This document shows, in pieces, positions 55,203 to 63,232 of a DNA stretch of 64,000 nt. The position numbers were made by a program, and so were the translations under genes. Within the stretch, counting starts at the first letter, position 1. Each line of letters opens with the position of its first letter. Source of the stretch: DASYXW01 sp035934405. GTDB lineage: Bacteria > Acidobacteriota > Terriglobia > UBA7540. The stretch is taken from NCBI GenBank assembly GCA_035934405.1, contig DASYXW010000076.1, positions 1-64,000 on the forward strand, given 5' to 3'. The notes beneath the pieces were generated by a model. It saw only the letters and a list, made by a program, of their open reading frames with translations. It had not been told where the DNA came from and made no database searches.

Positions 55203-55535
55203 ATGGAGGGCGCAGTGACAGATCTGAGCGAGCGAGGAATGTGGAGCGTGCTGCAGTTTCGGAGCCAGATGCAGCCCTACCTCGAAGACCTTAACGGGGC
55301 GCCGGAGGAGATCGTCAGGTTTGACTTCCAGTGCGCTTGCGGGGCCGACCGCGAGATCGCTGAGGTACGAGGACTGGTGCAAATCCCATCGTCGGAGCGC
55401 CGGCCGCATGACCATAAGGAGGCAGGATATGCCCAACAGAAAACATCTGCGAGGAGTGGGCACGAAAGAACAGCGGATGTACGAGCACATCAAGCAGAGC
55501 TCGGAGAAAGAAGGCCGGTACGGGAAGCGCGCTGA
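55203..55535 (+). CDS. Possible small hypothetical protein
   Basis: A 110-codon frame whose first ~65 residues look protein-like (WSVLQFRSQMQPYLEDLNG, EEIVRFDFQCACGADREIAE). The rest runs out of frame through the next, better supported gene. Perhaps a real gene with a lost stop or frameshift. Confidence 0.25.
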   Translation: MEGAVTDLSERGMWSVLQFRSQMQPYLEDLNGAPEEIVRFDFQCACGADREIAEVRGLVQIPSSERRPHDHKEAGYAQQKTSARSGHERTADVRAHQAELGERRPVREAR

Positions 55536-55599
55536 GGAAGTGGCGGCGCGCACGGTGATGAAACACCATAAGCAGGAAGGCCACGCGAAGGGGCGCTAG
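55429..55599 (+). CDS. Small stress-type basic protein
   Basis: A 56-residue protein with AAGGAGG 7 bp upstream: strongly charged, helical and conserved in style (GTKEQRMYEHIKQSSEKEGR, YGKRAEEVAARTVMKHHKQE). Such proteins are common as unnamed small genes in soil bacteria, often beside DUF1328 genes. Function unknown. Confidence 0.75.
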   Translation: MPNRKHLRGVGTKEQRMYEHIKQSSEKEGRYGKRAEEVAARTVMKHHKQEGHAKGR

Positions 55600-55641
55600 C
55601 CCGAGGAGCGCTCGGCGGAAACGCCCGACGGAGGTGCGTTT

Positions 55642-55839
55642 ATGCTTCTGATTCACGTCGTCATGGTGCTGATCGTTATCGGAGTTCTACTCTGGCTCAT
55701 CAACCGCTTCGTACCCATGGCGGGCTCGATCAAATCCATCCTGAACGCGGTGGTGGTGATTGCAGTCGTCGTGTGGCTGTTGAACGTCTTCGGATTGCTG
55801 AGCAGCCTCGGGAGTATCCGGGTGGGCCACGCGGGATGA
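55642..55839 (+). CDS. Thivi_2564-type small membrane protein
   Basis: A 65-residue protein of two helices (LLIHVVMVLIVIGVLLWLI and SILNAVVVIAVVVWLLNVFG) joined by NRFVPMAGSIK. This pattern matches the Thivi_2564 small membrane family. It lies 42 bp after the small basic protein gene, and the set looks like a stress-linked operon. Confidence 0.8.
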   Translation: MLLIHVVMVLIVIGVLLWLINRFVPMAGSIKSILNAVVVIAVVVWLLNVFGLLSSLGSIRVGHAG

Positions 55840-55934
55840 TCGCGGGATCCCCCAAAGCGCGGTAGGTAGATTTTTCTTTCGGAAGGCGCGGCCGGCGAGA
55901 CAGGAGCCGGATTATAGGCTGGGCCACCAAGTGC

Positions 55935-55965
55935 CGCAGAGTCTCGAAGGGCACGAGACTCTGCG
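55935..55965. terminator. Perfect 12-bp hairpin
   Basis: CGCAGAGTCTCG (55935-55946) and CGAGACTCTGCG (55954-55965) form a strong stem with a 7-nt loop about 95 bp after the last small membrane gene. No T-run follows; terminator or protein site. Confidence 0.5.
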
Positions 55966-56053
55966 CTTGTATCTTACCCAGCGATGTTAGAAAACAGTCT
56001 CCGATGGGTTTGGAAGGTTTCGGGGAGGCCGCTCTGCGCATGAACCGAATTCG

Positions 56054-56084
56054 CCCTTTACAAACAAGAGAGAATCTACTTGCT
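56054..56084. repeat. 31-bp inverted repeat, left copy
   Basis: Starts CCCTTTACAAACAAGAGAGA and ends CTACTTGCT. The inverse at 59287-59317 matches 30 of 31 bases. The two copies enclose exactly two secreted-protein genes. Confidence 0.85.
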
Positions 56085-56259
56085 TTTCGCTAACCGTCAT
56101 CCCCGCCGTGGGCCCCGCGTAAGGGTTGGCGCCGTCTGTGCGGCCCGTGGAGGCATGGGGCGACGCTGACCGCCCGACCGTTGCAATCGCCGCCGGTAAG
56201 GTGTACGCTGCGGAGCGTCGCCGGGGTTGAAAATGGAAATCCCGGACGAGGAGGCGATT

Positions 56260-57444
56260 ATGAAGCCGACCCGTCTATGTCTCGTAGCGGCACCGTTGTT
56301 TGTTCTCGCGACCTCTTTGGCCGCGCATGCTCAATCAACGCCTTTGTCGCTTGGTACATGGAATACGCCGCAGCAGACTAGTTGCCAGAGCAACTTTTAC
56401 GGCAGCAACTGCTATATGACTACAATAACCTGTCCACACGCAGCGCCCCTTACGGCGACCTTCGGCTACAAGATTCCAACTACTAACCCGGCCGGGACCA
56501 TCGTAATCTTTACCGGCGGCGGGGGGACGGCGAATTTCGAGGACGATTTGGACTACGCCTCGTATTACTTCAATCCTCCCTATAACTATGCCGTGGTGCA
56601 GATAGATTGGTCCGCCGATTGGGAGAATACGAACTCCGGTTTGACCGATCCAACGTATCCTTTCAGCATCCAGGCCGCTGCTTGCAGAGCGGCGACCTTC
56701 TTAGAGCTGGTCTATTCGGGCACGATCTCGGGGCTCTATACCACCGGCACTGCATTCTGCGCCCAAGGTAAGAGCGGGGGTTCAGGAGCTCTTGGATATT
56801 CGCTCGCCTGGTACGGGGCCGGATCGTTCACCACGGGTTATCCGCACCTCGACAACGCGGAGCTGATCGATGGACCGATGTTCAGCGATCTGGAGCAGGG
56901 GTGCGAGCAATTCTATTCAGGAGGGGTATGCTCGAGCGCTCCGAACGTGACTGTTTGCCCGACCGGGCAACTGGGGTGCACGGGATGGCCTACGGGCGGC
57001 GTTCCCGTGTCGCCGACGTACCTTTACGGCTCAGAAACGACCGTTGGGTATTGGACAGGTGATAGCAGTTGCGGGGTGTGTCCGCCGGCTACTTCGAACA
57101 CGTCGAACCAGAACTGGCTGAACCAGAGCAACGTGACCACGGGCGCTAGTTTCAGCTATTCCAAGACCTCGATGGCGGGGTGGCTGTGCGCCAGCGTCGT
57201 GAACCAGGTAGGCCAAGATCAATGCCACCAGTATCCGCAGCGTTGCCTGAACAACACCACTTCCCAGGGGCAGATCTTCTTCGCCAATTTCACCAACTCT
57301 AACCAAGTTGTGACACTTACAGTGAATGCAGTTAACAACTGCCAGGGGTCGGAGGGTGTCGAGAACGGGACAGTACAAGGTGGGTTATCCGGAATGGTTG
57401 CGATCGAGAACGACATGACAGGGAACTGCAAAATTCACCAGTGA
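56260..57444 (+). CDS. Secreted Cys-rich protein, possible alpha/beta hydrolase
   Basis: The ATG at 56260 (after GAGGAGG) gives 394 residues with a signal peptide ending SLAAHAQ. IVIFTGGGGTANFED resembles an oxyanion-hole loop and AQGKSGGSGALGYSLAW a nucleophile elbow (Ser in GKSGG), so a hydrolase fold is likely but unproven. At least 15 cysteines in the mature part suggest disulfides in the periplasm or outside. Codon use is less GC-rich than in housekeeping neighbours. It lies inside the 31-bp inverted repeats, 67 bp before the FG-GAP gene. Confidence 0.7.
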   Translation: MKPTRLCLVAAPLFVLATSLAAHAQSTPLSLGTWNTPQQTSCQSNFYGSNCYMTTITCPHAAPLTATFGYKIPTTNPAGTIVIFTGGGGTANFEDDLDYASYYFNPPYNYAVVQIDWSADWENTNSGLTDPTYPFSIQAAACRAATFLELVYSGTISGLYTTGTAFCAQGKSGGSGALGYSLAWYGAGSFTTGYPHLDNAELIDGPMFSDLEQGCEQFYSGGVCSSAPNVTVCPTGQLGCTGWPTGGVPVSPTYLYGSETTVGYWTGDSSCGVCPPATSNTSNQNWLNQSNVTTGASFSYSKTSMAGWLCASVVNQVGQDQCHQYPQRCLNNTTSQGQIFFANFTNSNQVVTLTVNAVNNCQGSEGVENGTVQGGLSGMVAIENDMTGNCKIHQ

Positions 57445-57511
57445 CCGCGTGGAGGGACATGAAATTTCTGCAAGCCAAGTCAATCGATATCGGAAAGAAA
57501 GGAGTTCCGCC

Positions 57512-59263
57512 ATGGTTCACCCTCGCAAAGCAGTAACGCTTATCTTTGGCCTGGCGATCATCTTCAGTTTTTCGGCGCGGGTTTACGCTCAATTCTTCGA
57601 GAATCGGGGCAGTTCGCCTGTTGAACTCTACCCAAATTTTGTTGCCGCCGGAGATCTCAATCACGATGGCAAGCAGGATATGGTGGCGACCGCATTCATC
57701 AGCAACAAGATTGAAGTGTTGCTCGGCAATGGCGACGGCACCTTTCAGCCCGGCGTTTATTACGCCGTCGGGGCGGAACCATCGTCCATCGTAGTGGCCG
57801 ACTTCAATAACGACGGCAAGCTGGATCTGGCGGTGGCCGAAGATGTCAGCGCGAGTATAGGTATCCTCTTGGGGAATGGCGACGGCACCTTCCAGGCGGA
57901 CAAAGAGATGCCTATAGGCGTTTGCCCCACCCAAATGAAAGCCGGGGACTTCAATGGGGACCATATCCTGGATCTGGTGGCAGTCGTCGATACCGTCTCC
58001 CAAGGCGTCCAATTCGGTGTCTTGCTCGGCAATGGAGATGGCACATTTCAGCCCCCGATCATTACGCAGGCCCCCATCACTCCTTTTGCCATTGGCGTCG
58101 GAGACTTCAACCGGGATGGCAAACTAGACGTGGCCACCGCCGGACAGTTTCTAGGCACCAGCGAGGCGACCATCTTCCTGGGCAATGGCGACGGTACCTT
58201 TAAGCAAGGCCAGAGCTATCCGGTGGGATCCTCACCCTCGTCTATTGCCGTGGGGGATTTCCGCAGCATCGGCAAGCTGGATTTAGCCGTGGCCGACTTC
58301 CAGGGTGCAGGCGTGAGTGTGCTGCTAGGCAACGGCGATGGCACCTTCCAGCCAGCCGTTAACTACGACACGATCTTCCCGGAGTCCGTAGCGACCGGAG
58401 ACTTCAACCGCGACGGCAAGCTCGATCTTGTGGCTGCAAATTATGGTTACTCTGGTGGTAGGGCCGGGGCAACAGTGTTCGTGGGCAAGGGAGACGGGAC
58501 TTTCCAGGCGGGACTCTTCTACCCCACAGGCCAGAACGATCTGTTCGTCGCCGTGGCCGATTTCAATAACGATGCCTGGCCTGACTTGGCACTGGCGGAC
58601 CGTGGTGGTAAGGCGATTGTGCTGCTCAACACCGGCGCGGTCAGCTTCTCGCCCACCACGCCGCTCCAGTTTTTGAGGCAGCTTGTAAACACCACCAGCA
58701 ACCCTCAAACCGTCACGCTCACAAATACGGGTGCCACCGCTCTCTCAATCGGTTCGATCTCCATCCAGGGAAGTGGATTTCAGTTGAACGGCGGAACCAC
58801 CTGCGGGACGAGCGTGCCGCCTAGCGGAAGCTGCAACATCGCCGTAACCTTCCAGCCGACCACTGAGGGATCGAAGGCGGGGCTGGTGTTGATTGTCGAC
58901 AGCGCTTCCAAAAAGCCGCAAGTGATCGAATTGCTCGGCTCCGGAACCGTGGTTAGCTTGTCTCCAGCGCAACTGAGTTTCCCGCCCACCAAAGTTGGCA
59001 GCAAGAGCGCGCCGCAAACCATAACCCTGACCAACACCGGCAGCACCACGCTCAATATCACGAGCGTTGGCCTGGGCGGACAAGATCCGACCTTCTATTC
59101 GGAGACCAATACTTGCGGCACGCAAGTTGGGCCGGGAGGAACCTGCACGATTTCCGTGACCTTCGCCCCGCAGGACAAGGGAGCGTTCCCGGCAACGGCC
59201 ACGGTCAGCGACGACGGCGGCGGCAGTCCGCAGATCGTGACGCTCACGGGTACGGGAACTTAA
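57512..59263 (+). CDS. Secreted FG-GAP / choice-of-anchor D protein
   Basis: The ATG at 57512 (AAAGGAG upstream) gives 583 residues. Signal peptide (ending ARVYAQ), about seven FG-GAP/VCBS repeats (~30-380, ADFNNDGKLDL, NGDGTFQ) and two choice-of-anchor D domains (~385-583; FAPQDKGAFPATATVSDDGG near the end). It is a smaller relative of the 33-kb protein without its C-terminal helices. Probably a secreted or surface binding protein that accompanies the preceding putative hydrolase. Confidence 0.88.
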   Translation: MVHPRKAVTLIFGLAIIFSFSARVYAQFFENRGSSPVELYPNFVAAGDLNHDGKQDMVATAFISNKIEVLLGNGDGTFQPGVYYAVGAEPSSIVVADFNNDGKLDLAVAEDVSASIGILLGNGDGTFQADKEMPIGVCPTQMKAGDFNGDHILDLVAVVDTVSQGVQFGVLLGNGDGTFQPPIITQAPITPFAIGVGDFNRDGKLDVATAGQFLGTSEATIFLGNGDGTFKQGQSYPVGSSPSSIAVGDFRSIGKLDLAVADFQGAGVSVLLGNGDGTFQPAVNYDTIFPESVATGDFNRDGKLDLVAANYGYSGGRAGATVFVGKGDGTFQAGLFYPTGQNDLFVAVADFNNDAWPDLALADRGGKAIVLLNTGAVSFSPTTPLQFLRQLVNTTSNPQTVTLTNTGATALSIGSISIQGSGFQLNGGTTCGTSVPPSGSCNIAVTFQPTTEGSKAGLVLIVDSASKKPQVIELLGSGTVVSLSPAQLSFPPTKVGSKSAPQTITLTNTGSTTLNITSVGLGGQDPTFYSETNTCGTQVGPGGTCTISVTFAPQDKGAFPATATVSDDGGGSPQIVTLTGTGT

Positions 59264-59286
59264 CTCGTCCGTCTCGGAAAGAAAGG

Positions 59287-59317
59287 AGCAAGTAAATTCT
59301 CTCTTGTTTGTAAAGGG
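59287..59317. repeat. 31-bp inverted repeat, right copy
   Basis: AGCAAGTAAATTCTCTCTTG continuing to GTTTGTAAAGGG. It is the inverse of 56054-56084 with one mismatch, 24 bp after the FG-GAP stop. Confidence 0.85.
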
Positions 59318-59363
59318 TAAATTTCGTTTGGACTCATGCGAGGACCTCCTCAGGGCAAGGGCC

Positions 59364-59404
59364 GGGTGGCGCAGACGCGGCGCCGTTTGCCGTGTCTGCG
59401 ATTA
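59364..59404. repeat. REP hairpin at the 3' end of the RAYT gene
   Basis: GCAGACGCGGC and GCCGTGTCTGC form the stem around GCCGTTT-type loop sequence. Its inverse occurs twice on the other side of the transposase. The transposase stop codon overlaps the element end. Confidence 0.85.
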
Positions 59405-59953
59405 CGGCATGCGATCCATTGCCAGCAGAGAACTATCTTCGAGATGATAATGCCTGAAGCTGGACCAAGGCCACTGCTCGGGCGAAGGGACCAGCCTCTG
59501 CTTCACCGGGTTGCCGTGCATATAGTTCAGTTTCTCCCGCACCTTGGCGTCACTCCGGATATTCGTGTCGTAGAATCGCCTTTGCCAAACCCGGTGGAGG
59601 GCAGGCGAGTGAACCGTGGCGGGCAAGGCAATCCGCTCCAGCATCCGGGCGCACCAGGGTTGAGCTTTTGATTTCCGAAGCGTGTCCAGGATGGCCATGG
59701 CCGTGCGTACTTTCAGGGACTGGAGGATTCGAGAGGGATCGGCCTCGGGCGCCGGCCACAGCAGAAGGTGAAAATGCTCCGGCATGACAACATATCCCAG
59801 GAGCCGGAATCCGAGCGAGTCGCGAACCTGGCCGAGAGTCTGTGCGAAAAGGCTGCGGAAGAGTTCGGCGTCGAAGAGCCGCGCCCGGTGATACGTGCTG
59901 GTGGTGATAAAGTGAATGTCGTTCTGGCCGTAGTAGCGGACCAAGCGCGGCAT
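59402..59953 (-). CDS. REP-associated tyrosine transposase (RAYT)
   Basis: A 183-residue Y1/IS200-type HUH nuclease. It starts MPRLVRYYGQNDIHFITTST, has the metal-binding HUH motif MPEHFHLLLWP (~57-67) and the presumed catalytic tyrosine block KLNYMHGNPVKQRLV, and ends with PWSSFRHY. RAYTs process REP single-strand hairpins. Here REP copies flank the gene on both sides in opposite orientation, the expected cognate layout. The gene appears intact. It lies just outside the 31-bp inverted repeat cassette. Confidence 0.93.
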   Translation of the reverse strand: MPRLVRYYGQNDIHFITTSTYHRARLFDAELFRSLFAQTLGQVRDSLGFRLLGYVVMPEHFHLLLWPAPEADPSRILQSLKVRTAMAILDTLRKSKAQPWCARMLERIALPATVHSPALHRVWQRRFYDTNIRSDAKVREKLNYMHGNPVKQRLVPSPEQWPWSSFRHYHLEDSSLLAMDRMP

Positions 59954-60094
59954 GGCCTGATTCTAAACTCAGTCTCGCAGGCACGGCAAACGGCGCCGCG
60001 TCTGCGCCACCCGCCCGCCAAGCGCGGCATGGCCCGATTCTAAACTCAGTCTCGCAGACACGGCAAACGGCGCCGCGTCTGCGCCACCCGCCTC
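59941..60094. repeat. 77-bp tandem duplication carrying two REP hairpins
   Basis: Two copies (59941-60017 and 60018-60094) nearly identical. Each contains GCGCGGCATGGC (first codons of the transposase on minus), GATTCTAAACTCAGTCTCGC, and the REP stem GCAGACACGGC...GCCGCGTCTGC. The duplicated unit includes the transposase start codon. Confidence 0.85.
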
Positions 60095-60178
60095 CAGGAA
60101 CGACTACCGTCACTGGTCCGCTTTCGCACCACCAGAGGTCGGGCTAGTCAAGCAAAATCTCACAAAATTTCACATGCT

Positions 60179-60688
60179 TCAAGCTGGGCGCCGGAGGCGG
60201 TCGAGCAGCGGAAAGAGAACGAGCGCCAGGGCGGCGTTCACCAGGACGGCGCTCAAGAGGTCGAGGGGCTGAAAGGGCGGAGGCGACTCGCGCATTCGTC
60301 CCAGGCCGGCATAGACAAGGCCGTGGAGCAGCACGAGGAACGCCGCCAGCACCACGCGCGGGCCGATGGGCTCGAGGTTGAATTTCACACTGGCCCACGC
60401 CGCCACGTACCCTACCACGGTCTTGGACATCCCGAACATGCCGAGAAAGCCGCGAGCGAGCGCGTCCTGCGCCAAGCCGACGCCCGCGCCCAGCAGAGTT
60501 CCGAACACCTTGTTGCGGCGCATGAGGGAGAAATAAATCACCACGAGCAAAGGCAAGTCGAAGAGACGGGCGAGCGGCAAAACGACGGGCAGCGAGACCT
60601 GCAAGAGGAGGGTGGCGAAAATCGCCACCCAGAGGGTGAGCGGGTGGACGCGGTGGACAGCGATAGGTCGCTCGGCTAATTGAGCCAT
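60179..60688 (-). CDS. mreD: Rod shape-determining protein MreD
   Basis: A 169-residue integral membrane protein with about five helices (LTLWVAIFATLLLQVSLPVV, VVLAAFLVLLHGLVYAGL). It contains the family-typical DLPLLVVIYFSLMR and GLAQDALARGFLGMFGMSKT. It works with MreB/MreC and RodA/PBP2 in lateral wall growth. The ATG at 60688 sits in an octad repeat, with no Shine-Dalgarno. Confidence 0.9.
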   Translation of the reverse strand: MAQLAERPIAVHRVHPLTLWVAIFATLLLQVSLPVVLPLARLFDLPLLVVIYFSLMRRNKVFGTLLGAGVGLAQDALARGFLGMFGMSKTVVGYVAAWASVKFNLEPIGPRVVLAAFLVLLHGLVYAGLGRMRESPPPFQPLDLLSAVLVNAALALVLFPLLDRLRRPA

Positions 60689-60834
60689 TGGGTGATTGAG
60701 CCATTGAGTGATTGAGTGAACGGAGGAACGTCGGGAGGGTTGACGACCCCGACATTCCGCTCAAATCACCAAATCAGCCGATCACTCAGTCGCTCAATCA
60801 CTCAATGTTGCTGGTTCCTGGCTTCCTGCTGGTT
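60678..60834. repeat. Inverted octad repeat between mreD and mreC
   Basis: ATTGAGCC-ATTGGGTG-ATTGAGCC-ATTGAGTG-ATTGAGTG (60679-60718) is mirrored by TCAATCACTCAATG (60794-60807). Heptads CTGGTTC/CTGGCTT follow (60811-60834). The array carries the mreD start codon, the mreC stop codon and the last mreC codons. Confidence 0.85.
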
Positions 60835-61716
60835 CGGCACCGGCTTCAACACCACGAGGACGTCTTCCAGCCGGTCGAGCGCGGCGGCGGGCTTGACGGC
60901 GACGTTCTTGTAGATATTGCCGTCGCCCACGTTGACCACCGTCCCGAGCGGCAGGCCCTTGGGGAAAATCTGGTCGAGGCCCGAGGTCAGCACGGTTTCG
61001 CCCGCCGCCACCTTCTCTTCGTTCATCACATAGTCGAGCCGGCAGAGGCCGTTGCCCTCACCTTTAAGCACGCCCTGGACCCGCGTGGATTGAAACAGGC
61101 TGCCGACGCCGCTCGAAGGGTCGGTGATGAGCAGCACCTGGGCGGTATGCGGAAACACCGCAATCAGCTTGCCGGCGACGCCTTCCGGGGTGATCACGGC
61201 GAGGTCCGTCGTGAGGCCGGAGTCCGCGCCCTTGCCAATGAAGACAGCGTTCGAGTTCTCGCCCGGGCTCGAGGCGATCACTTCCGCGGCCACCGTCTGG
61301 AACGGCAGGTGGCTCTTGAAATCGAGCAGCGCGCGCAGGCGCTGGGTTTCCGCGGCTTGCTCGGAAAGCTGCTGAATCTGGCTCTCTGCCGTCACCAGCT
61401 TGACGTTCAACTCCTCGTTTTGCTTCTGGGCATGCCACAGGCCGCCCGTGACGCGCCAGGAGAGCGTGGCGCCGTCAGCCACACCGCGCAGAGACCGCTC
61501 GAAGGGGTCGAGCGCGTCCGCGGCCCAGACCTTAATCAGGCGAACGTTGCTGTTGCGCGTAATCTGGAAAGAGAGCAGCAGGAATTGCGCCGCCAGCAGC
61601 GCGATGAGGATGAAGAAAGGCCGATGGCGGGCGACGAACGCCTGCATCGCCTCGGGGCCTTCCGGCGGGCGCGGCGCCACGGGCCGCCCGGATTCGGGGG
61701 ACATGAGCTCGAGCAT
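60802..61716 (-). CDS. mreC: Rod shape-determining protein MreC
   Basis: 304 residues from the ATG at 61716. One membrane helix (FFILIALLAAQFLLLSFQI, ~32-50) is followed by a coiled coil (~85-115) and the MreC beta domains (SPGENSNAVFIGKGADSGL, VLLITDPSSGVGSLFQSTR). The start is uncertain: the frame stays open to a TTG at 61815 that overlaps mreB. The C-terminus NQQEARNQQH is encoded by CTGGTTC-type repeats, and the stop by an octad repeat. Confidence 0.9.
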   Translation of the reverse strand: MLELMSPESGRPVAPRPPEGPEAMQAFVARHRPFFILIALLAAQFLLLSFQITRNSNVRLIKVWAADALDPFERSLRGVADGATLSWRVTGGLWHAQKQNEELNVKLVTAESQIQQLSEQAAETQRLRALLDFKSHLPFQTVAAEVIASSPGENSNAVFIGKGADSGLTTDLAVITPEGVAGKLIAVFPHTAQVLLITDPSSGVGSLFQSTRVQGVLKGEGNGLCRLDYVMNEEKVAAGETVLTSGLDQIFPKGLPLGTVVNVGDGNIYKNVAVKPAAALDRLEDVLVVLKPVPNQQEARNQQH

Positions 61717-61801
61717 CTGGTTGCCTGCCCGGCTCGAGGAGCTGCCGAGTCCCCCTTCCCTGCGGCTCCTCAAAGCACGATACTCAGTATTACTACGATA
61801 A

Positions 61802-62827
61802 TTACTCAATTGCAACTCTTCTCAGCAAATTAAAATCGGTGAGCATCCGGCCCGTGCCGAGCACCACCGACGCCAGCGGATCCTCGGCGATGGACACCGG
61901 CAACCCGGTCTCCTCGCGGATCCGTTTGTCGAGATTTTTCAGCAGCGCGCCGCCTCCCGTCAAGAGGATCCCACGGTCGGAGATATCGGCTGAGAGTTCG
62001 GGCGGCGTGCGTTCGAGGGCCACGCGGATGGCGTTGAGGATGGTGGCCACGCATTCCGCCAGCGCGTCGCGAATCTCGGCGTCGTCAATGGTGATGGTCT
62101 TGGGAATCCCTTCCAGCAGGTGCCGTCCCTTGATTTCCATGGTCTGCGGCTTTTCCAGAGGGTAGGCGGACCCGAGCTGCATCTTGATCTGCTCCGCCGT
62201 GCGCTCGCCAATCAGCAGGTTGTAACGCCGCTTGAGCGACGAGGTAATCGCCTCGTCCATCTCGTTGCCGGCCACGCGGACGGAGCGGCTGTACACAATG
62301 CCGGAAAGCGAAATCACGGCGATATCCGTGGTGCCGCCGCCGATGTCGACAATCATCGAGCCGGAGGGCTCGGTGATGGGCAGTCCGGCGCCGATGGCCG
62401 CCATCATCGCCTGCTCCACCAAGAATACTTCGCTGGCCTTGGCGCGCATGGCGGAATCCTGCACGGCGCGCTTTTCCACCTGGGTAATCTCCGACGGAAC
62501 GCCGATCACAATCCGCGGGTGCACGAAGAGTTTCCGGTTGTGCGCTTTCTGAATGAAGTAGTTGAGCATTTTCTCGGTCACCTTGAAGTCGGCGATAACG
62601 CCGTCTTTCAAGGGCCGGATGGCGACGATGTTGCCCGGCGTGCGGCCGAGCATTTCTTTGGCTTCACGCCCCACGGCTTCCACCTCGCCGTTGAGCTTGT
62701 TGATGGCCACGATGGAGGGCTCGTTCACCACGATGCCCTTGCCGCGGGCGTACACTAAGGTGTTGGCCGTGCCGAGGTCGATGGCAAGGTCGGACGAGAA
62801 CATGCTGAAGATAGAACGAAAATTCAT
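61802..62827 (-). CDS. mreB: Rod shape-determining actin MreB
   Basis: 341 residues from the ATG at 62827 (MNFRSIFSMF); a GTG two codons upstream is possible. Actin-fold motifs are SDLAIDLGTANTLVY (phosphate 1), MIVDIGGGTTDIAVISL (phosphate 2) and GILLTGGGALLKNLD (adenosine). It forms membrane filaments that guide lateral wall synthesis. First gene of mreBCD, so the cell is probably a rod. Confidence 0.97.
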   Translation of the reverse strand: MNFRSIFSMFSSDLAIDLGTANTLVYARGKGIVVNEPSIVAINKLNGEVEAVGREAKEMLGRTPGNIVAIRPLKDGVIADFKVTEKMLNYFIQKAHNRKLFVHPRIVIGVPSEITQVEKRAVQDSAMRAKASEVFLVEQAMMAAIGAGLPITEPSGSMIVDIGGGTTDIAVISLSGIVYSRSVRVAGNEMDEAITSSLKRRYNLLIGERTAEQIKMQLGSAYPLEKPQTMEIKGRHLLEGIPKTITIDDAEIRDALAECVATILNAIRVALERTPPELSADISDRGILLTGGGALLKNLDKRIREETGLPVSIAEDPLASVVLGTGRMLTDFNLLRRVAIE

Positions 62828-63042
62828 TCCCACAGACGGACCTCAACAGCGTAAGGGAGACTCATTGTTGTCCAAGCCCTTAGCGCGGTCAAGTCATTTC
62901 GCCCTGTGGTCAGGGCAACCGGTGTCTCTGGCGCTAACGGCTGATCCAGTCGAACAGCCGTTGAGGCGAAGTCTCCGCGTCGCGAGGGATTTTAGCGAGG
63001 ATGCCGCGCCCAGGTCCTTCCCCCGATGATTCGGCACGGTAG

Positions 63043-63129
63043 CTGCGGCAGTTGGAAGAGGAGAACGGGCGGCTGAAGCGGAGGGTAGCGGAGCAGGCTC
63101 TGGACCTCCACGTGTTGAGGACGCAATGA
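63043..63129 (+). pseudogene. IS3-family OrfA remnant
   Basis: A 28-codon frame reads LRQLEEENGRLKRRVAEQAL and ends VLRTQ-stop. This leucine-zipper segment is typical of IS3-family transposase OrfA. The helix-turn-helix part and OrfB are absent, so it is a small relic. The rest of 62834-63232 has no gene that I can support. Confidence 0.6.
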
Positions 63130-63232
63130 CCTTCTACGTGGAGGAGAGAAGCGAGAATCGCATCGATCTATGTTATGATGAGGGGAGTCGCTTACCGCGA
63201 TCATCCTGAGAGAGGAAAGGTAACAAGATTCA

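Noticed and set aside
55128..55553. 141-codon minus-strand frame
   Set aside because: Antisense to the better supported small basic protein gene, with no ribosome site or family.
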